This document shows positions 1 through 12,240 of a stretch of DNA of 64,000 nucleotides, piece after piece. This DNA comes from Tubiluchus corallicola (lineage: Eukaryota; Priapulida; Priapulimorpha; Priapulimorphida; Tubiluchidae). The notes beneath the pieces were generated by a model that saw nothing but the letters and a program-made list of their open reading frames with translations, did no database searches and had not been told where the DNA came from. Both the position numbers and the translations under genes were made by a program. Position 1 is the first letter of the stretch. Every line of letters starts with the position of its first letter. Where the stretch lies: positions 112,501 through 176,500 of the forward strand of contig JAQGDQ010000082.1 of NCBI GenBank assembly GCA_030141605.1. The letters run 5' to 3'.

Positions 1-180
1 GCACTTAAATGAGTTAACTACCGATTTACTGTAAAGTACCGCATCTACATTTGACTTACCTAATTCACATTTGAGTTACAAAAACACATTCAAAATTCCT
101 AAGTCTACATTTGACTTACCTAAGTCACATTTGAACTTTTCTGTGTCTACATTTGACGTGTAAAACCTATATAAGAAAAA
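1..180 (+). promoter_or_regulatory. Phased ACATTTGA boxes upstream of a TATA-like box
   Basis: Five exact copies of the octamer ACATTTGA start at 47, 67, 107, 127 and 149, and a degenerate copy (ACATTCAA) starts at 86. The step is therefore about 20 bp throughout, close to two helical turns. The copies sit in a loose 60-bp duplication that also carries a CTTACCTAA element. A TATATAAG box follows at 168-175, about 60 bp before the ATG of a 43-codon ORF. The arrangement looks like a promoter with repeated factor sites, but a decayed minisatellite would look much the same. No known factor is assigned. Confidence 0.35.
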
Positions 181-233
181 AAACAGAGATGCTCGAAAAT
201 TATTACATTGATGTTACAGACGTTTATGTATAA

Positions 234-365
234 ATGGCAAAAATTTTAAATCATTCCCTTAAATTTACCGAAGATACAGAAGTTTTAAATCAACAAGTAA
301 AGATAATGAAAGCCGGAAAAAATTGTGCCCCTATTGTTAAAATTTATAGCGATTGCTTTATGTAG
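234..365 (+). CDS. Short unidentified ORF (43 codons)
   Basis: An ATG-to-TAG frame of 43 codons lies 60 bp downstream of the TATATAAG box. It encodes a lysine-rich, mostly hydrophilic peptide beginning MAKILNHSLK and ending YSDCFM. No domain, signal peptide or membrane segment is visible, and I do not recognise it. It is listed only because of the promoter-like sequence in front of it. It may be the first exon of something longer, a fragment of an integrated element, or chance. Confidence 0.15.
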   Translation: MAKILNHSLKFTEDTEVLNQQVKIMKAGKNCAPIVKIYSDCFM

Positions 366-459
366 CCATCATCTTCATCATCCTTATTAATATTAACATG
401 CTAGTTTTAAATGACTCTCTATAAACCCTTTTCATCATTTCTTTCACCAATAACAAATT

Positions 460-732
460 ATGGCATTATTATGCGCGCTATATTATTGGAAAACGCTTTT
501 CGGAAACCGTGTCAACATCAATTCCAAGCAATTTGCATATCAATATTGTGAAGTATTTCATTTGGAAAACGAGGCGTTTCGAACGCAGCAATCAATCATA
601 GAAGAGATTGTGATGAAAAGGTTGATATTCTTAGCATATCAGCGTACGCAATATGAAGTCGTTGCTGGTGGCGGTGATGGCAACGGCAATCGCAGCGCTG
701 GTCGTGCAACTATTTTAAACACAATTTGTTAA
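460..732 (+). CDS. Unidentified ORF (90 codons)
   Basis: This 90-codon ATG ORF begins about 95 bp after the stop of the 43-codon ORF, in another frame. It has a hydrophobic start (MALLCALYYWKTLF), a mixed central part with a run of acidic and aliphatic residues (SIIEEIVMKRLIFL), and a glycine/arginine-rich tail. No family is recognised. It stays open through sequence that is not low-complexity, unlike most ORFs nearby. Chance remains a real possibility. Confidence 0.2.
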   Translation: MALLCALYYWKTLFGNRVNINSKQFAYQYCEVFHLENEAFRTQQSIIEEIVMKRLIFLAYQRTQYEVVAGGGDGNGNRSAGRATILNTIC

Positions 733-956
733 CCGAACAAAAAGCATTAAACGTATTCATTTTTCTCCAATTTTCTATTAACCAGTAGAGACAAAGGTAA
801 AGGTGTAACGCTATTGATAAACTGAGGTAAATGTAGTAATAGTGAAGCTAATGTTGTTTTGAAAGTTTTCAGAACAAGTATGACGCCCTTTGACACAAAA
901 TCAGTGTTGAATATTGAGCAAAGAGTTTGTGATTTCCCAGTTACCATTCTTGAATA

Positions 957-1235
957 AATGCGTGAACGAACGAATGAAAGAACGAACGAACGCAAGAACG
1001 AACGAATGGGTGAAAGGACAAGTGAATGAATAAGGGGAATGAATGAAAGAACGAGTGAATGCAGGAAAGAAAGAAAGAAAGAAAGAAAGAAAAAAAGAAA
1101 GAAAGAAAGCATGCATGCATGCATGCATGAATGAATGAATGAATGAATGAATGAATGAATGAATGAATGAATGAATGAATGAATGAATGAATGAATGAAT
1201 GAATGAATGAATGAATGAATGAATGAATAAATGAA
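957..1235. repeat. Compound (GAAC/GAAT/GAAA)n tetranucleotide array
   Basis: Tetranucleotide repeats change from GAAC/GAAT variants (about 957-1060) to GAAA (about 1063-1108), a short GCAT stretch (1109-1128), and then an almost perfect GAAT run (about 1127-1228). A period of four without stop codons on the minus strand keeps all three minus frames open, producing spurious Ile-His-Ser-Phe polypeptides. No gene is inferred. Confidence 0.95.
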
Positions 1236-3950
1236 TTTCCAAATAAGCAAGGCAGTACCATCAAATTCAGCTACCACGTGACCTACCTACATTGACTAAA
1301 CATTTTTGTCTTTGGGAAAATCACTGTAACGTGAAATTTTTAAAGTAAAAGTTCATCAAATATTAAGCATCTAAGATTTTACTGATGGGCACCCGCGCAA
1401 AGTTGTGTGAAATGGTGCTACTGCTCAATTTACCCTTGTTGTCTCTACTGTGTAAGTGAATCTGGTGATGGTCAATAACAATCTTCCACTTGAGGGCCAT
1501 TTCCATGCGAAATCGACTTTTAACCCACTAATCACACTTGACGTTCCCCAAGGACCTGTGCTGTTGCCATTACTTTTAAATAAACTGTTCATACGTAAAC
1601 TCAATGTTATTTTGAAATAACGTAATCAAATGATAATGAGGAAAAAGATCATAGCACTGTTGATAATCGAAACAATTGATTAAGAGATCCTTAATAATTA
1701 AAGGATCACCTGCGTGCTTTGGCAGCAAAAGAGTTGTTTTCTGTGGGAGTGCTACGCGAACGTTAACGTACACAGTAGATCGATATGTTTACATCCAATT
1801 GGCAGTGGCTTCTTTCGCAAAATGGCAAGTTAGTAATCTCGACAAAATCAAATAAACATAGAGGCGCTGCTCCCTGCTATTCTGCAGTTAAAAGTTTATT
1901 TTAAGCAGTAAAGCCATGCGTTATTAGATAGATTAAGTCGAGTGCACAGATATGGCCTACTGCCAATACATTTGCCCGGAAAATTAGTCAAAACAAAACT
2001 GGTGTGCTTTAAGAGTAAAAGCAAACTCTTCGGGACAAATTATTAATTTAGTAAGCAATTTTACATAAAGCGAATTTGGACTTTGATTACTAAATACATA
2101 AATTACTAAATAAAATTTACATGAACAACATTTTATTTGCTATTTTTCTTTATAGTGAAGTCTTCGTGAAAGAATTTTCTACTGACTAAAAGCCAAGTAT
2201 GCTTAGCATTCTTTCAGACTTTTGCAGACAACACTTTTACTGTAAGCGACCCGTATTTACGGATTATTTAACCATTATGTCAAAACACAAGACAAAATTG
2301 TTAATATAGTTATCGCACTAGAATCATAATAACGGCAGCACACTAGGGTACGGATTTATTAATAATAATGTCTCTACGTAGGTAGGCTATAAACCCTACA
2401 TTACATTAAGAAATGAAAAGATTGCTTTGTCATTTTTTGCACAAAAGTGAAAGTGAAAATTGAAATCGAAACGATAACATCTTAATAAGTAATTCTTTGC
2501 CTTCTTGACTCAAGGTTGTCAGGTTGTCTTTATTATCACAGCTGTGTATGTATCCAAAATATTTTTCTTGCTCGCTTGGGTTTACCACATTGTCTTCCAA
2601 ATTGACTGAACAAGAATTAAATCGAGCCATGTTCTATAGACTTAATGACATAAGCTGTTAGGGGGTTGCTAATAAGCTAACATAATCTGCGTAGATAAAC
2701 TCATGAACACACGTGCTACATATATGACACATGGGACCCGTACAGGCAGATTGTAGGTAAGATCTCTGAAACAAAGAAGAAAATCGGTGTGAGCGATGAG
2801 TGAGCGAGAGAGAGAGAAAGAGAAAAAGATGGAGAGAACGAGAAGGGGATAGACGGACAGAGAGAATGCGCTTAGGGAGGGAAAGAGGAAAGAACAGAAA
2901 TGGGAAATCAGAGTAACAAATTACAAATTACGAAGCATTCATGCATTTACCGTTGGCACTGCAAACGACACTAAAACATTTCGAAGTCACAGACTGCATG
3001 ACAGGCCCAGAAACGAGCTGCTCTACAGGGTCGGCTTGTTAGAATTATCAAGTTTGGTACACATTACTATTTCAGACTCTTTGTTGACATATTGTGTGAT
3101 CATTGGATGGTGTACGCTTTAATTTTCACACAAACCACATGGTTTTGGTAAGATTGGGATTCTGAACACCTTCCAGACAATTTCGACCTTCGAGGCCGTT
3201 CCTATCTTAATAACAGTCATCAGTTAGTCAGTGATTTACCCAGCAGAGGCTATAAAACTGGGAAAGACGTGCAATAAAGAGTAAGTTATGATGTCCTCAC
3301 AGCTGAGGTGTTTCCCATTTCAGTTTCTAGAGCACGGATTCTTGCAAGATGCAAGAAAATCTTGAGACTTTGTTCACTGCGACGATAATTTGTGAAGACT
3401 TGCAATTAATAAAAAATCTTTTATAAAAGACATCATTACAAAATGCTTATAATAAATTATTTAAATATGCAACTTAATGTAAATAGATATCAATATTTCC
3501 ACATTTCGTGCGCCTTATACGGAAGCTTACCCATAATATTCATCGACAACTTTGACAAAGATGTTGAAAAAACAACCAGTTGTCAAAACAGTGACAACTG
3601 CAGTAACCGCAGCAGCAATGACGGCAACAGCAACTGTTACACCAATAACAAATGGCGGCAACAATGAGAACTATTACTGCAAGTGAGTATATTTATGGCA
3701 CTGCTAGTGAAGGACAAAGAATAATACAAAGCGATTGAATCCAACAGTGCGAAGATTGCGTTTGGCCGTAGGAGTGAAAAAAATGAAAACAAGAAAAAGA
3801 ATCGGGTCAGTGTGACGCTATTGTATAGAATAAAGACTAAACAAATTAAGGAAGAAACACGAGTGATGAAAAATTAGACAACAAACAACTGAATAAATGT
3901 ACATATGAACATATGAAAAAAATGAATGAACATTACCAAATTTTTCAGTT
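1236..3950. other. Intergenic, no supported gene
   Basis: AT-rich unique-looking sequence. The only notable feature is a purine-rich GA tract around 2,796-2,890. The few ORFs here (up to 74 codons) have no recognisable features and no splice-site support. Nothing else is seen. Confidence 0.6.
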
Positions 3951-4080
3951 AATTTAGTCAGTTAGTCGGTCAATCAATCAATCGTCAGTACGTCAGTCAA
4001 TCAATCTTTTAGTCAGTCAGTCAGTCAGTTAGTCAGTCAGCCACTCAGCCTGTCAGCCAGCCAGGAAGCCAGTCAGTCGG
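3951..4080. repeat. Degenerate CAGT/CAAT tetranucleotide repeat
   Basis: A degenerate tetranucleotide repeat built on GTCA/CAGT with CAGC and CAAT variants, best preserved at about 4,010-4,075. Many substitutions suggest an old array. Confidence 0.8.
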
Positions 4081-4150
4081 TTATTCAAACAATTAAAAAC
4101 AATGCGAAACTTGAGGGAATAGAAACAACAATAAAGGAAATACTGAAAGA

Positions 4151-4510
4151 ATGCGTATTACCTATAATAATACCATTAGAGGACTCTTTAACTTCCTAGT
4201 CGCTGTAGTGCAAGCCAAATGTATGTTAGCTATAATGTACCAAGTTTTTTTTTGCATACGTAGGAAAGCTGCATTTAGTCTCAAAAGCAGACTGTTTTTG
4301 GGTCTGAATATTATTAACTTACTGTACAATGCTGATACAATTTTTAGATCGAACATTTTTAAGTTGCGGCAAAGAATTTTATTTACCCATTCTAACAAAC
4401 CCTGTTTTGTATAATAAGTTTGTGTAAACTGTGTTTTTACTTGTGCCTTATTTTTATTTGTGCGACGGACTGTAAATGTCTGAAATAAAATAAATAATAA
4501 TAATAATATA
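4151..4510 (+). mobile_element. Possible 3' end of a retroelement
   Basis: The segment ends in an AAATAAAATAAATAATAATAATAAT-like tail at about 4,485-4,508, typical of non-LTR element 3' ends. An 87-codon ORF (4,151-4,414) lies directly in front of it, but I do not recognise its protein. Assignment rests only on the tail and is weak; a simple A-rich microsatellite is the alternative. Confidence 0.25.
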
Positions 4511-6100
4511 TGAAAAAGCGACGGAATAAAAAATACATAAAATAAAACAGACATACAAACGATAAAAAGACAGGAAAGGTCAGTGGGAGAGCTTAAAGTC
4601 AGTGCCGCTATAATTTTCCTGTTTCATTCACACGCCACCGATTCGTCAATTTCTCTAGCAAATACAACAAAACTGTTCGCCACATTGACACTGATTGATT
4701 GTAGTTAACAGGAAATTTGACAAGTGCAACTGTCAAACGTGTCTGCCATTTCAATCGAAGAAATAATCATTTAGGTGTTGTGAGACTTTTGCTACTACGT
4801 AACTACGACAAGTCACAGTCATGGAAAGGATCTTAGAAAAGTACCAGTGTTTATTGCACCCTAAAATTCATTCATATTTTTGTAACTTGTAAAGATTAGT
4901 TTTCAATATTCTTGTTGTTATGAGCATTGAAAACATAATTGCATAAAGTTACCGGCTTTCTTCTTTTTCTTTCTCTTGTTCTTTTTCAAGATGAAATACT
5001 CTGGTTTTTCCAAGATGTTATTCTATTATTTAGTTATTTTGTTTAACGACTTTCTTATTAAAACGCTGTTTCACGAAGAAATGCACGAAGAGATCATTTA
5101 GATCTAATTTCAGAATTCACAACTTTCGCATCAAAACTTATTTATCTCAAATATAGAATGAACCATGCACAATGTGCACTATATTTTTCTTGCAAAATCT
5201 ATTACTTCTTTGTTCTCTTTGTTTGTTCTATTCTTCAAATCCAAACAGCACAAAAGTCACATTGAAGCAACTGAGTTTCAATAGAATAAAGTAGTGCCTA
5301 GCGGCCCATCACGTTGTTAAACATAAAAACACACTTTCTGTAAGATCACATTACCTTCTAATATGGTGGACTACACAATAAGAAATGACAAGATGAAATA
5401 ACTACATCGCAATATCCAAGGGACAGCCATTTCAGGAGCTGCAGCGATGCTATTCTGCTAATCACACAACGAGAAAGAAAATAAGTGACGCAACTAAAAT
5501 TTGACTTCTCTGTCTCCCTCTCTTTGTCTCTCTCATTTTCTTTCTCCTTCTGTCATTCTGAAAACAAACGGTGAGTGAGTGTGAGTGAGTGAGCGAGTGT
5601 ATGAGTGAGTGTGTGAGTGAATGAGTGCACGAAGGGGTGAATAAGCCGTGCGGTAGAGCGAGTAAGTCTATCTACATTAATAGACAAGACTAACATGAAT
5701 TATTTTCTCCAAAATGTGGTTGAGCTGCTGTAAAAGATATTTTTGCCAAATATCAACGTGTGATATTTTGAAGAGAAGATAATTTGTACGTAGTATGCAT
5801 CTCTAAAGGAAAAGTTAATAAGCAGGTGTGTGTGTGTGGCAGTGTGGGGACTCATTCCCAGCCGTTTAACAGTTAATAGAGCTCTTTGTATCTAGTGTCA
5901 ACAAATTCAGCTGTATAAATAATTGCTAGAAGTAATAATGGCCAGTATTTGCACGCGTGCATTACTTTATATAGCGCGCAACGACACACAATATCTAATC
6001 ATAATATCGCTATTTAATCAGCGTTTAACTATTGATTAGTCGACATCGATAAGAAGTACTGATCTGAGCTGAGTTGTTTACAGGTAGGATAGTTTTCGTC
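4511..6100. other. Intergenic, no supported gene
   Basis: AT-rich sequence with a short GTGA/GAGT repeat at about 5,570-5,625 and a (TG) run near 5,826-5,838. No ORF with coding character, RNA gene or transposon end is seen. Confidence 0.6.
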
Positions 6101-6120
6101 ATCTGTTTGCACTTGGTGGT

Positions 6121-6155
6121 TAACATCGGATCGAATCGAATCGAATCGGATCACG
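6121..6155. repeat. Short (GAATC)n pentamer
   Basis: A short GGATC/GAATC pentamer run of about six units with two substitutions. It sits at the left end of a GAT-rich stretch reaching to about 6,860. Confidence 0.8.
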
Positions 6156-6860
6156 AGAAAAGTAATGCATGATGAATATGGTGACCACCATAACACAAGG
6201 CAGTCAAAGATGGTGATGGTGGTTATAATGATAATAACGATGGCGATTACGAAACGATAACGATAACGACAATGATGTTGGTTTAACAAAGAGTCTGATG
6301 TTGGCAATAGTAAAACGGTAGTATGATAATGAAAATGATGGTCGAGATCATAATAATGATAATTTATTTGTAAAGCGCATAAAGTGGCACTTATTGTCAT
6401 CAGATGCGCTACAAAACAGGTCTACAGTTAAGAATATGAGCATACAGTAAAAATTCACAAGTCAACTAATTAAACGATTTAGTAAAAAAACAGGCTTTAT
6501 GACTCATAATACTCATAAGACTCATAGTTGAACGTTACAGTAAAAAGATGTTTTAAAACTCATTTTAAAACGGTTTGAATCAGTAATAGAAAAGAATTAA
6601 TAGTATTATACCATTATATCAATAATTAATGGCGAGTAATACACTGATGATAACGACTATAGTGATGATGGTGATGATGCTGATAGCATAAGTGGCACTA
6701 TGGCTGTCGCTCATAGCAATGATGATGATCATGGCAACGTTCACGACAACGACCAAGATGGTCGTAATAAAAAGGACCATGATGAGAACATGTAGTGATG
6801 ATGTTGATGATGATGACAACGAAGAGAGTCCGGTTGCCATAGTCTTGCGTGCCATACATG
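6156..6860. repeat. GAT/AAC-rich low-complexity region
   Basis: Clusters of GATGAT, AACGAT and GTGATG trinucleotide variants cover about 6,200-6,340 and 6,650-6,830, giving Met/Asp/Ile-rich spurious ORFs on both strands. Embedded at about 6,352-6,416 is a small dispersed-repeat-like module: an AT-rich lead, then TTTGTAAAGCGCAT, ending in GATGCGCTACAAAAC. GCGCAT and ATGCGC form an inverted pair. I have seen similar modules as short interspersed repeats in invertebrate genomes, but the family is not named here. Confidence 0.55.
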
Positions 6861-6929
6861 TACTGGATAAATTGCCAGACACTAAAGTCTGCATTATCAG
6901 ATACCAAAGAACCTAATATAGAAAGAAAT

Positions 6930-8510
6930 AAAAACGCCTATTTTGTTTTATTTTATTATTTTAAATTTATTTCTTACATTTAGCAGTACATAGTATTATA
7001 TAAAAAAACTTAAAACACTCAGCTAGACTATAAAAATTACAATAGAAACTAATAAAATGGTTTACACATATACATATGCATGTATTATACAAGTATTTAT
7101 TCAGTATAATAATTTCGGGGCAATATAAGACATAATAACAGTTGGTGAGATTAGCTGCACCACGCAATAAAGTTCGGCTTTTTTCACGCAATAAATAATT
7201 ATTAATTTAACAATTTATTCAGTTTACTTAAAATTTCTTTACGCATATAAAATCCATGTGGCATGAACGTGGACGAGCCACGACTGCGAGGAACACCTTG
7301 TGGACGAGTACCTCTTTATTGCATGCATTCCGGCTGACGTACCGCGAGCGCTCCACGTAGAGTTGGTTAATTTCTAAAACCTTGCCAAAAACGTTTTTGC
7401 TCATTATTTAAACTATTATGACTGCCCATTTAATGATCGATGAAGTCTCCTGTTGCTCTCACATCCCTCATTTCAAATTTAGGTTTTTGCACCTTTCCAG
7501 AACACCTGTAGGTTGCCTGGGTCTGTATCGAGAGGTTTCTGTTGTGTTACACAAATGAATCAATAATGTATGGGCTAACCTTTGAGTAACCTTGTGCGAT
7601 AATGGTAAATGAATTTCTGTAAATATTATTTAAGAATCGACTATTGAATCGATTAAACTGCATATTTTCTGCAGACGAATATCTGCATAATGCACCAGTT
7701 GAGTTTTCCTGCAGGTGATATTGGTTGTTACAGAAGATCTGCTATTACAGTTTATCCTAAGAGACAGTTTATTGGATATGGAAAACTAGAAATGTGCACG
7801 AAAGCTGCCACTACGGTTTGGTCGGAGAGCAAGCTTACTGGTAAACCGCAGATCTGCAAAGTATGCATCAAATTGCTGGAACAACGATTTTTATTGGCTT
7901 GGCAGAAAGAAATGATTTAATTCACAGAGTAGTTATGGTATACTTTAACAACCATAGTTAAACAACATGAAACTTGATAAGAGTAGGGTGGGTGACAGCC
8001 GACTGTTTCTGGGCGGTGTCCTTTGTCATGTTACCATGGCCAAAGACGATGTATGCGCATCTAAACGACATCTCTGTCACTTAAATGAATATCTTAACTA
8101 CCTCTGCCATTCTTCAATGAAAGTTTTTAGTAAATCGCTACATTCCGAGCGTGTCACAAGCATAGCAGTCAGCCTTGCCGTTAAGAACTGTGCTTGCAGA
8201 CAACTGAACTCTATAAAAAAATGATCGCCTTCTGTTTTAGAGACTACTTCGCGGCTGTTGGTAGTTTATAAGCCTTATTTTTATAAGTTTGGTTTTAATA
8301 TGTATTGCAGCTTCTCTTAAACATTTCAGCACATACGTCAATTTATCTCGATTTCTAAAGAATTTTTCGTAATTACTTGTCCTACGTGTTCTCCCGTTCA
8401 CATTGAAATATTTTACTCATATGATTAGTCAAACACGCTCAAATTTGTTCCATCTCTAATCCCTATTTCAAACTTGTGATTAACTGTCCCATGTATTTAG
8501 CATTTCTTGT
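6930..8510. other. Intergenic, no supported gene
   Basis: Mostly AT-rich. A more GC-rich island at about 7,255-7,365 contains several CpGs but no convincing exon. ORFs of 76 and 85 codons (7,690-7,920 and 7,967-8,224) show no family resemblance. I see no transcription signal that supports them. Confidence 0.5.
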
Positions 8511-8599
8511 AAGTAAGCAAGCAAGCAAGCAAGCAAGAAAGCAAGTAAGCAAGTAAGTAAGTAAGTAAAAAAGCAAGTAAGTAAGTAAGTATGTAAGTA

Positions 8600-8649
<50 letters not shown>

Positions 8650-8670
8650 AAAGCAAGTAAGCAAGTAAGC

Positions 8671-8744
<74 letters not shown>

Positions 8745-8745
8745 C
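8511..8745. repeat. (AAGT/AAGC)n tetranucleotide array
   Basis: About 58 tetranucleotide units alternate in blocks of AAGC and AAGT, ending in a near-pure AAGT run (about 8,668-8,743). The AAGT blocks read GTAAGT again and again on the plus strand, the strongest metazoan 5' splice-site core. The minus frames are open only because the repeat lacks stops on that strand. Confidence 0.95.
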
Positions 8746-9635
8746 ATCTTTAGTAAGTAAAAACATTTAAGTAACAGGTAAACGTTGAAACGGTTTACTC
8801 AGATGATTACTCAAACGGTTTTGAGCTAGTTGTACGACGAAAAAACATGACCAGAAACTCGTAATCGATTATTCTACGCGTATATGAATTTCTTGGGACT
8901 GTAACAACATGACGTGTTCAAAGATTTTTTGACAGTGTCTCACTTCTGGCTTAAACTGGTCTGAGAAAACAAAACCAGATGTACAGAGACAAGCTGAGCA
9001 AGCTATTCGAATTAACTGTCTTGTTGTGAATAGGCTAGTTTACATTCTCTTCATCTCGCAACACAATTATCTCTCGCATTCTCGCTTGCAAGGAAAACCA
9101 TTTCCTCCTCGTTTACGTAGAGATGTTGAGTAAACAACATTTCCTCAATGCGCTGTCAGACATGGCTTCGAGTATGATCCATGCAAAAACGGCAAAGAAC
9201 AATTATTACTAGGCATAAGAGTAGTAATGGCAACAGTAAAAATAACAATGATGAGAGGAATTGTTATTATTCGTCTCTTGTTGAGAAAACATAAACGCAA
9301 AAATTCAGCCTTCTAATTACAGAGTAAAATTCACTCGTTGTTACTCATATTATATAACAGTTAGTTACAGATAAACACATGTACATAAAATTTATCAATA
9401 TTGTTTACTATTATTATTATTATTATTATATTATTATTCTTATTATTGTACTAATATTATTATATTTGTATGTAATTTTTTTACATTTATGAACAACGAC
9501 CAACGTACGTATGCATGCCAACAGTGCATGTGTGAACATGGAGAACGAGCTATAGAATCAGATTATCTAAACTTAAATTAAATATCCTCGCAAATGTGCT
9601 AGGTAATTACAAACATAACTTGGCCTTTTCCTAGT

Positions 9636-9684
<49 letters not shown>

Positions 9685-11440
9685 AGAAAGAAAGACTGGA
9701 TGACTAAGGGGGTGATTGCATGAGAGAAAGAAATGCTACTACTGCTGCTGTTGTTAGTGACGCTGCTTTTGCTGCTGTAAGACTTGCTGTAGTTGTTGCA
9801 GAAGTAAAGTCACATAATCAGAAGCAGCAACAACAATAGTAACAGTAAGCAACAATATTTGAAGTGAGGGTTTTAGCGTTGTGGTTTAACTGTAGTAGAC
9901 AATGTGCTAAACAATAGAAGTTAAGAATAACACCGAAGCTGATCTGATCACTGAACGGATGGGTGAACAGCTTCGGTTCTCACTCAGAGTTTATTCGCTG
10001 TACTGATTCTGGCTGTTTGCCTCATACAAGGGGGATGAGCTAGCTAACGTAGCTAACACACCACTGCCGGTTTAGTGGCTGATCTTACAGGCGTAGCCTT
10101 GATAATGTGTAAGATCCTGGTCGCGCAATTAAAATCATCCAAATTAATAAACCTTCCCACCGCAACACAATTGTTGTCATCGCCATTTGATACCCATATC
10201 CTCTTCCACTTAAGTGTATGTTATTTTGTGACAATACTTTTCTTGAATCATACAGCGCTTAAAACCAAATTCAAGTCTATACCTATGCTACTCGACAATG
10301 CTAAAACGCATGTCCATAACTGTGTTGATATAATTCTATCGCCGAGTGTCTTCGATCTTTAGCGTCTCCAGCGACAGAAGAGAGCTGACACGAAACCATA
10401 CTGCCTAAGTGTAGCATACATTAACAGAAGAAGCCAGAGGAGCATATGCTGCTGAAACAGTGGTGACGCATTACTATTTGAAGCCATATCGGTTTTTGTG
10501 CTTGAATAAACAATAGTGAAAAAAGTTATTAGACGGTAAAGGTATGTTGATATAGGTTGATAACAATTTTATCATTAAATTAATTATTATTAGTTGAGTT
10601 TGTAGAACGAACTTTTGGGACAGCCGGCCTCCTGCCCTCGTGTTCATTTATAAAAAAACCAAGGCCCCAAGAACACCAATGGGCAATGAAGCTAAGACAC
10701 TGCAGTAAAATATTGTTCAGAATTTATTTAAGCACTTTGCTAGCGACCAGGCTTTGCATTTGGTTGGCAATATGAAGGTAAAGGTCCTGGGTTCAATTTT
10801 CAACAAAGCACTAATTTTTCACCAGTATCAGTTCAACAAATTTTACATTTTGGATAGTAGTCTGAATTATTAGTAAGTATGAGATGCGTACTCTGTATAC
10901 TACAGCTAGACGTATTTTGAAAACTGCGCATAAAATGTGCTCTTTAGAAACCGCTTCTATAGAAAATTATCTAGAAATGCATCTCCGATTAATACGAATA
11001 CTAAACTTCATATATATATATATATAAAGTTTAGTATTATATGAAGTTATATAATGAAGAAACATATATAATATAAACCAGAAATTGCTGGTAGAAGCGT
11101 ACAGTATTACAATAATATACTAATAAGACAATAAACGGCATAGACGAATTCTCCCGTAATAAACATACATTATTGTTTGGCTGCATTCACTATATTGACA
11201 TCATCCTTTTATATCATTCGTTCGTGGTCGTAATTTTATCGTCAGAAGCTTCTGTTATTGCGTGTATTTTACACTTTTCCTGGTAACGCTAATGTGTTCT
11301 GGCCGTTAAAACCACCAAAAGTTTGACTAATTTATGAAACACTAAAAGCAGTGCAACATAACAGTTATTACGAGGCTCTAATTAATTGAATTATTTTGAT
11401 GAAATACTCGCCATTAATGTGACCAGCAAAAGAGACTAAA
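8746..11440. other. Intergenic with microsatellites
   Basis: Contains a (TTA)n run at about 9,408-9,445, an (AG)n run at about 9,641-9,681, GCT/TGC-rich sequence at 9,735-9,800, and a small AT palindrome at about 10,997-11,036 (ACTAAACTTC facing GAAGTTTAGT-like sequence across a TA run). At 10,066-10,090 is a copy of a short dispersed motif also found near 26,290 and 60,055. No gene is supported. Confidence 0.55.
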
Positions 11441-11665
11441 TGCAAAATGCACCACCACCACCGCCGTCGCTGCCGCCACCACAACCACCACCTCCACCAC
11501 CATCACCGCTATCACCATCACCAGAATCACCATCACCATCACCATCACCATTACCATCAACACCACCAACACCACCATCATCATAATCACCATTCACCAT
11601 CATCGTCATCGTCGCCGTCATCACCATCATTATTATCGTTGCTGCCGTTTTTTATATCGTCGTAA
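11440..11665. repeat. (CCA/ATC)n trinucleotide region
   Basis: CCA, CAC and ATC trinucleotide variants give a His-rich frame on plus and a Gly/Asp-rich frame on minus. Neither looks like a gene, because the residue runs follow directly from the repeat. Confidence 0.85.
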
Positions 11666-11699
11666 TCGTTATCTTAATCATGCGTGTTTTTTCCGTTTT

Positions 11700-12232
11700 T
11701 GGCGTTTTAAACTGGTCGCGCTTATGCGTGCGGTGGTGGTTACGCTGCTACTACTACAACTGCTGCTGTTGCTGTAGTAACATCTATTTCTGCAGCTATT
11801 GCCGTTATAATGTTCCACTGTGATAGATCATCATCATATTACAGTGTAATTAAAAACATATATAAAACATTGTGAAGAAAGAGATGCACCAAAAATGTAT
11901 GGAATAACACATGAACTGACGTTTTTATAATGACACATTTTCAATCACATCAGTAGGGAAGTTATTGTAATACAATAAAATACTTGAAAACCCAGCCATA
12001 TAGACTTACAAGTAAATGTAATTTACTTACAAGATCATACAGGAGCTTAACGTTGATCCTGTAACACAAAATCAAATTCAGTATCGGATAATATATGCGG
12101 TTTAATGGCACTTTTTATTTTTGTAAAAATATGAGTTTTTTTAACTACTAACCGCTATTGTTTTTTCTTGTTATTTATTAACACAACTAACCAATGAATC
12201 TATTGTACTTCAGTAATTCGAAATAAATCATA
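11700..12232. other. Intergenic, nothing seen
   Basis: AT-rich sequence with a short CTG/GCT-rich patch at about 11,750-11,800. No ORF, RNA or transposon end is recognised. Confidence 0.55.
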
Positions 12233-12240
12233 TATGTAAC

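Noticed and set aside
747-1277. Ile-His-Ser-Phe ORFs in three frames
   Set aside because: Produced by the GAAT/GAAC tetranucleotide array; no other coding character.
8463-8766. Leu-Thr-Tyr-Leu ORFs
   Set aside because: Read from the AAGT/AAGC microsatellite.
10735-10815. tRNA-like sequence with GGGTTCAATTTTC
   Set aside because: A B-box-like string only; no A box at the right distance and no second copy found.
11436-11665. His-rich and Gly/Asp-rich ORFs
   Set aside because: Trinucleotide repeat translated on both strands; no flanking exon signals.
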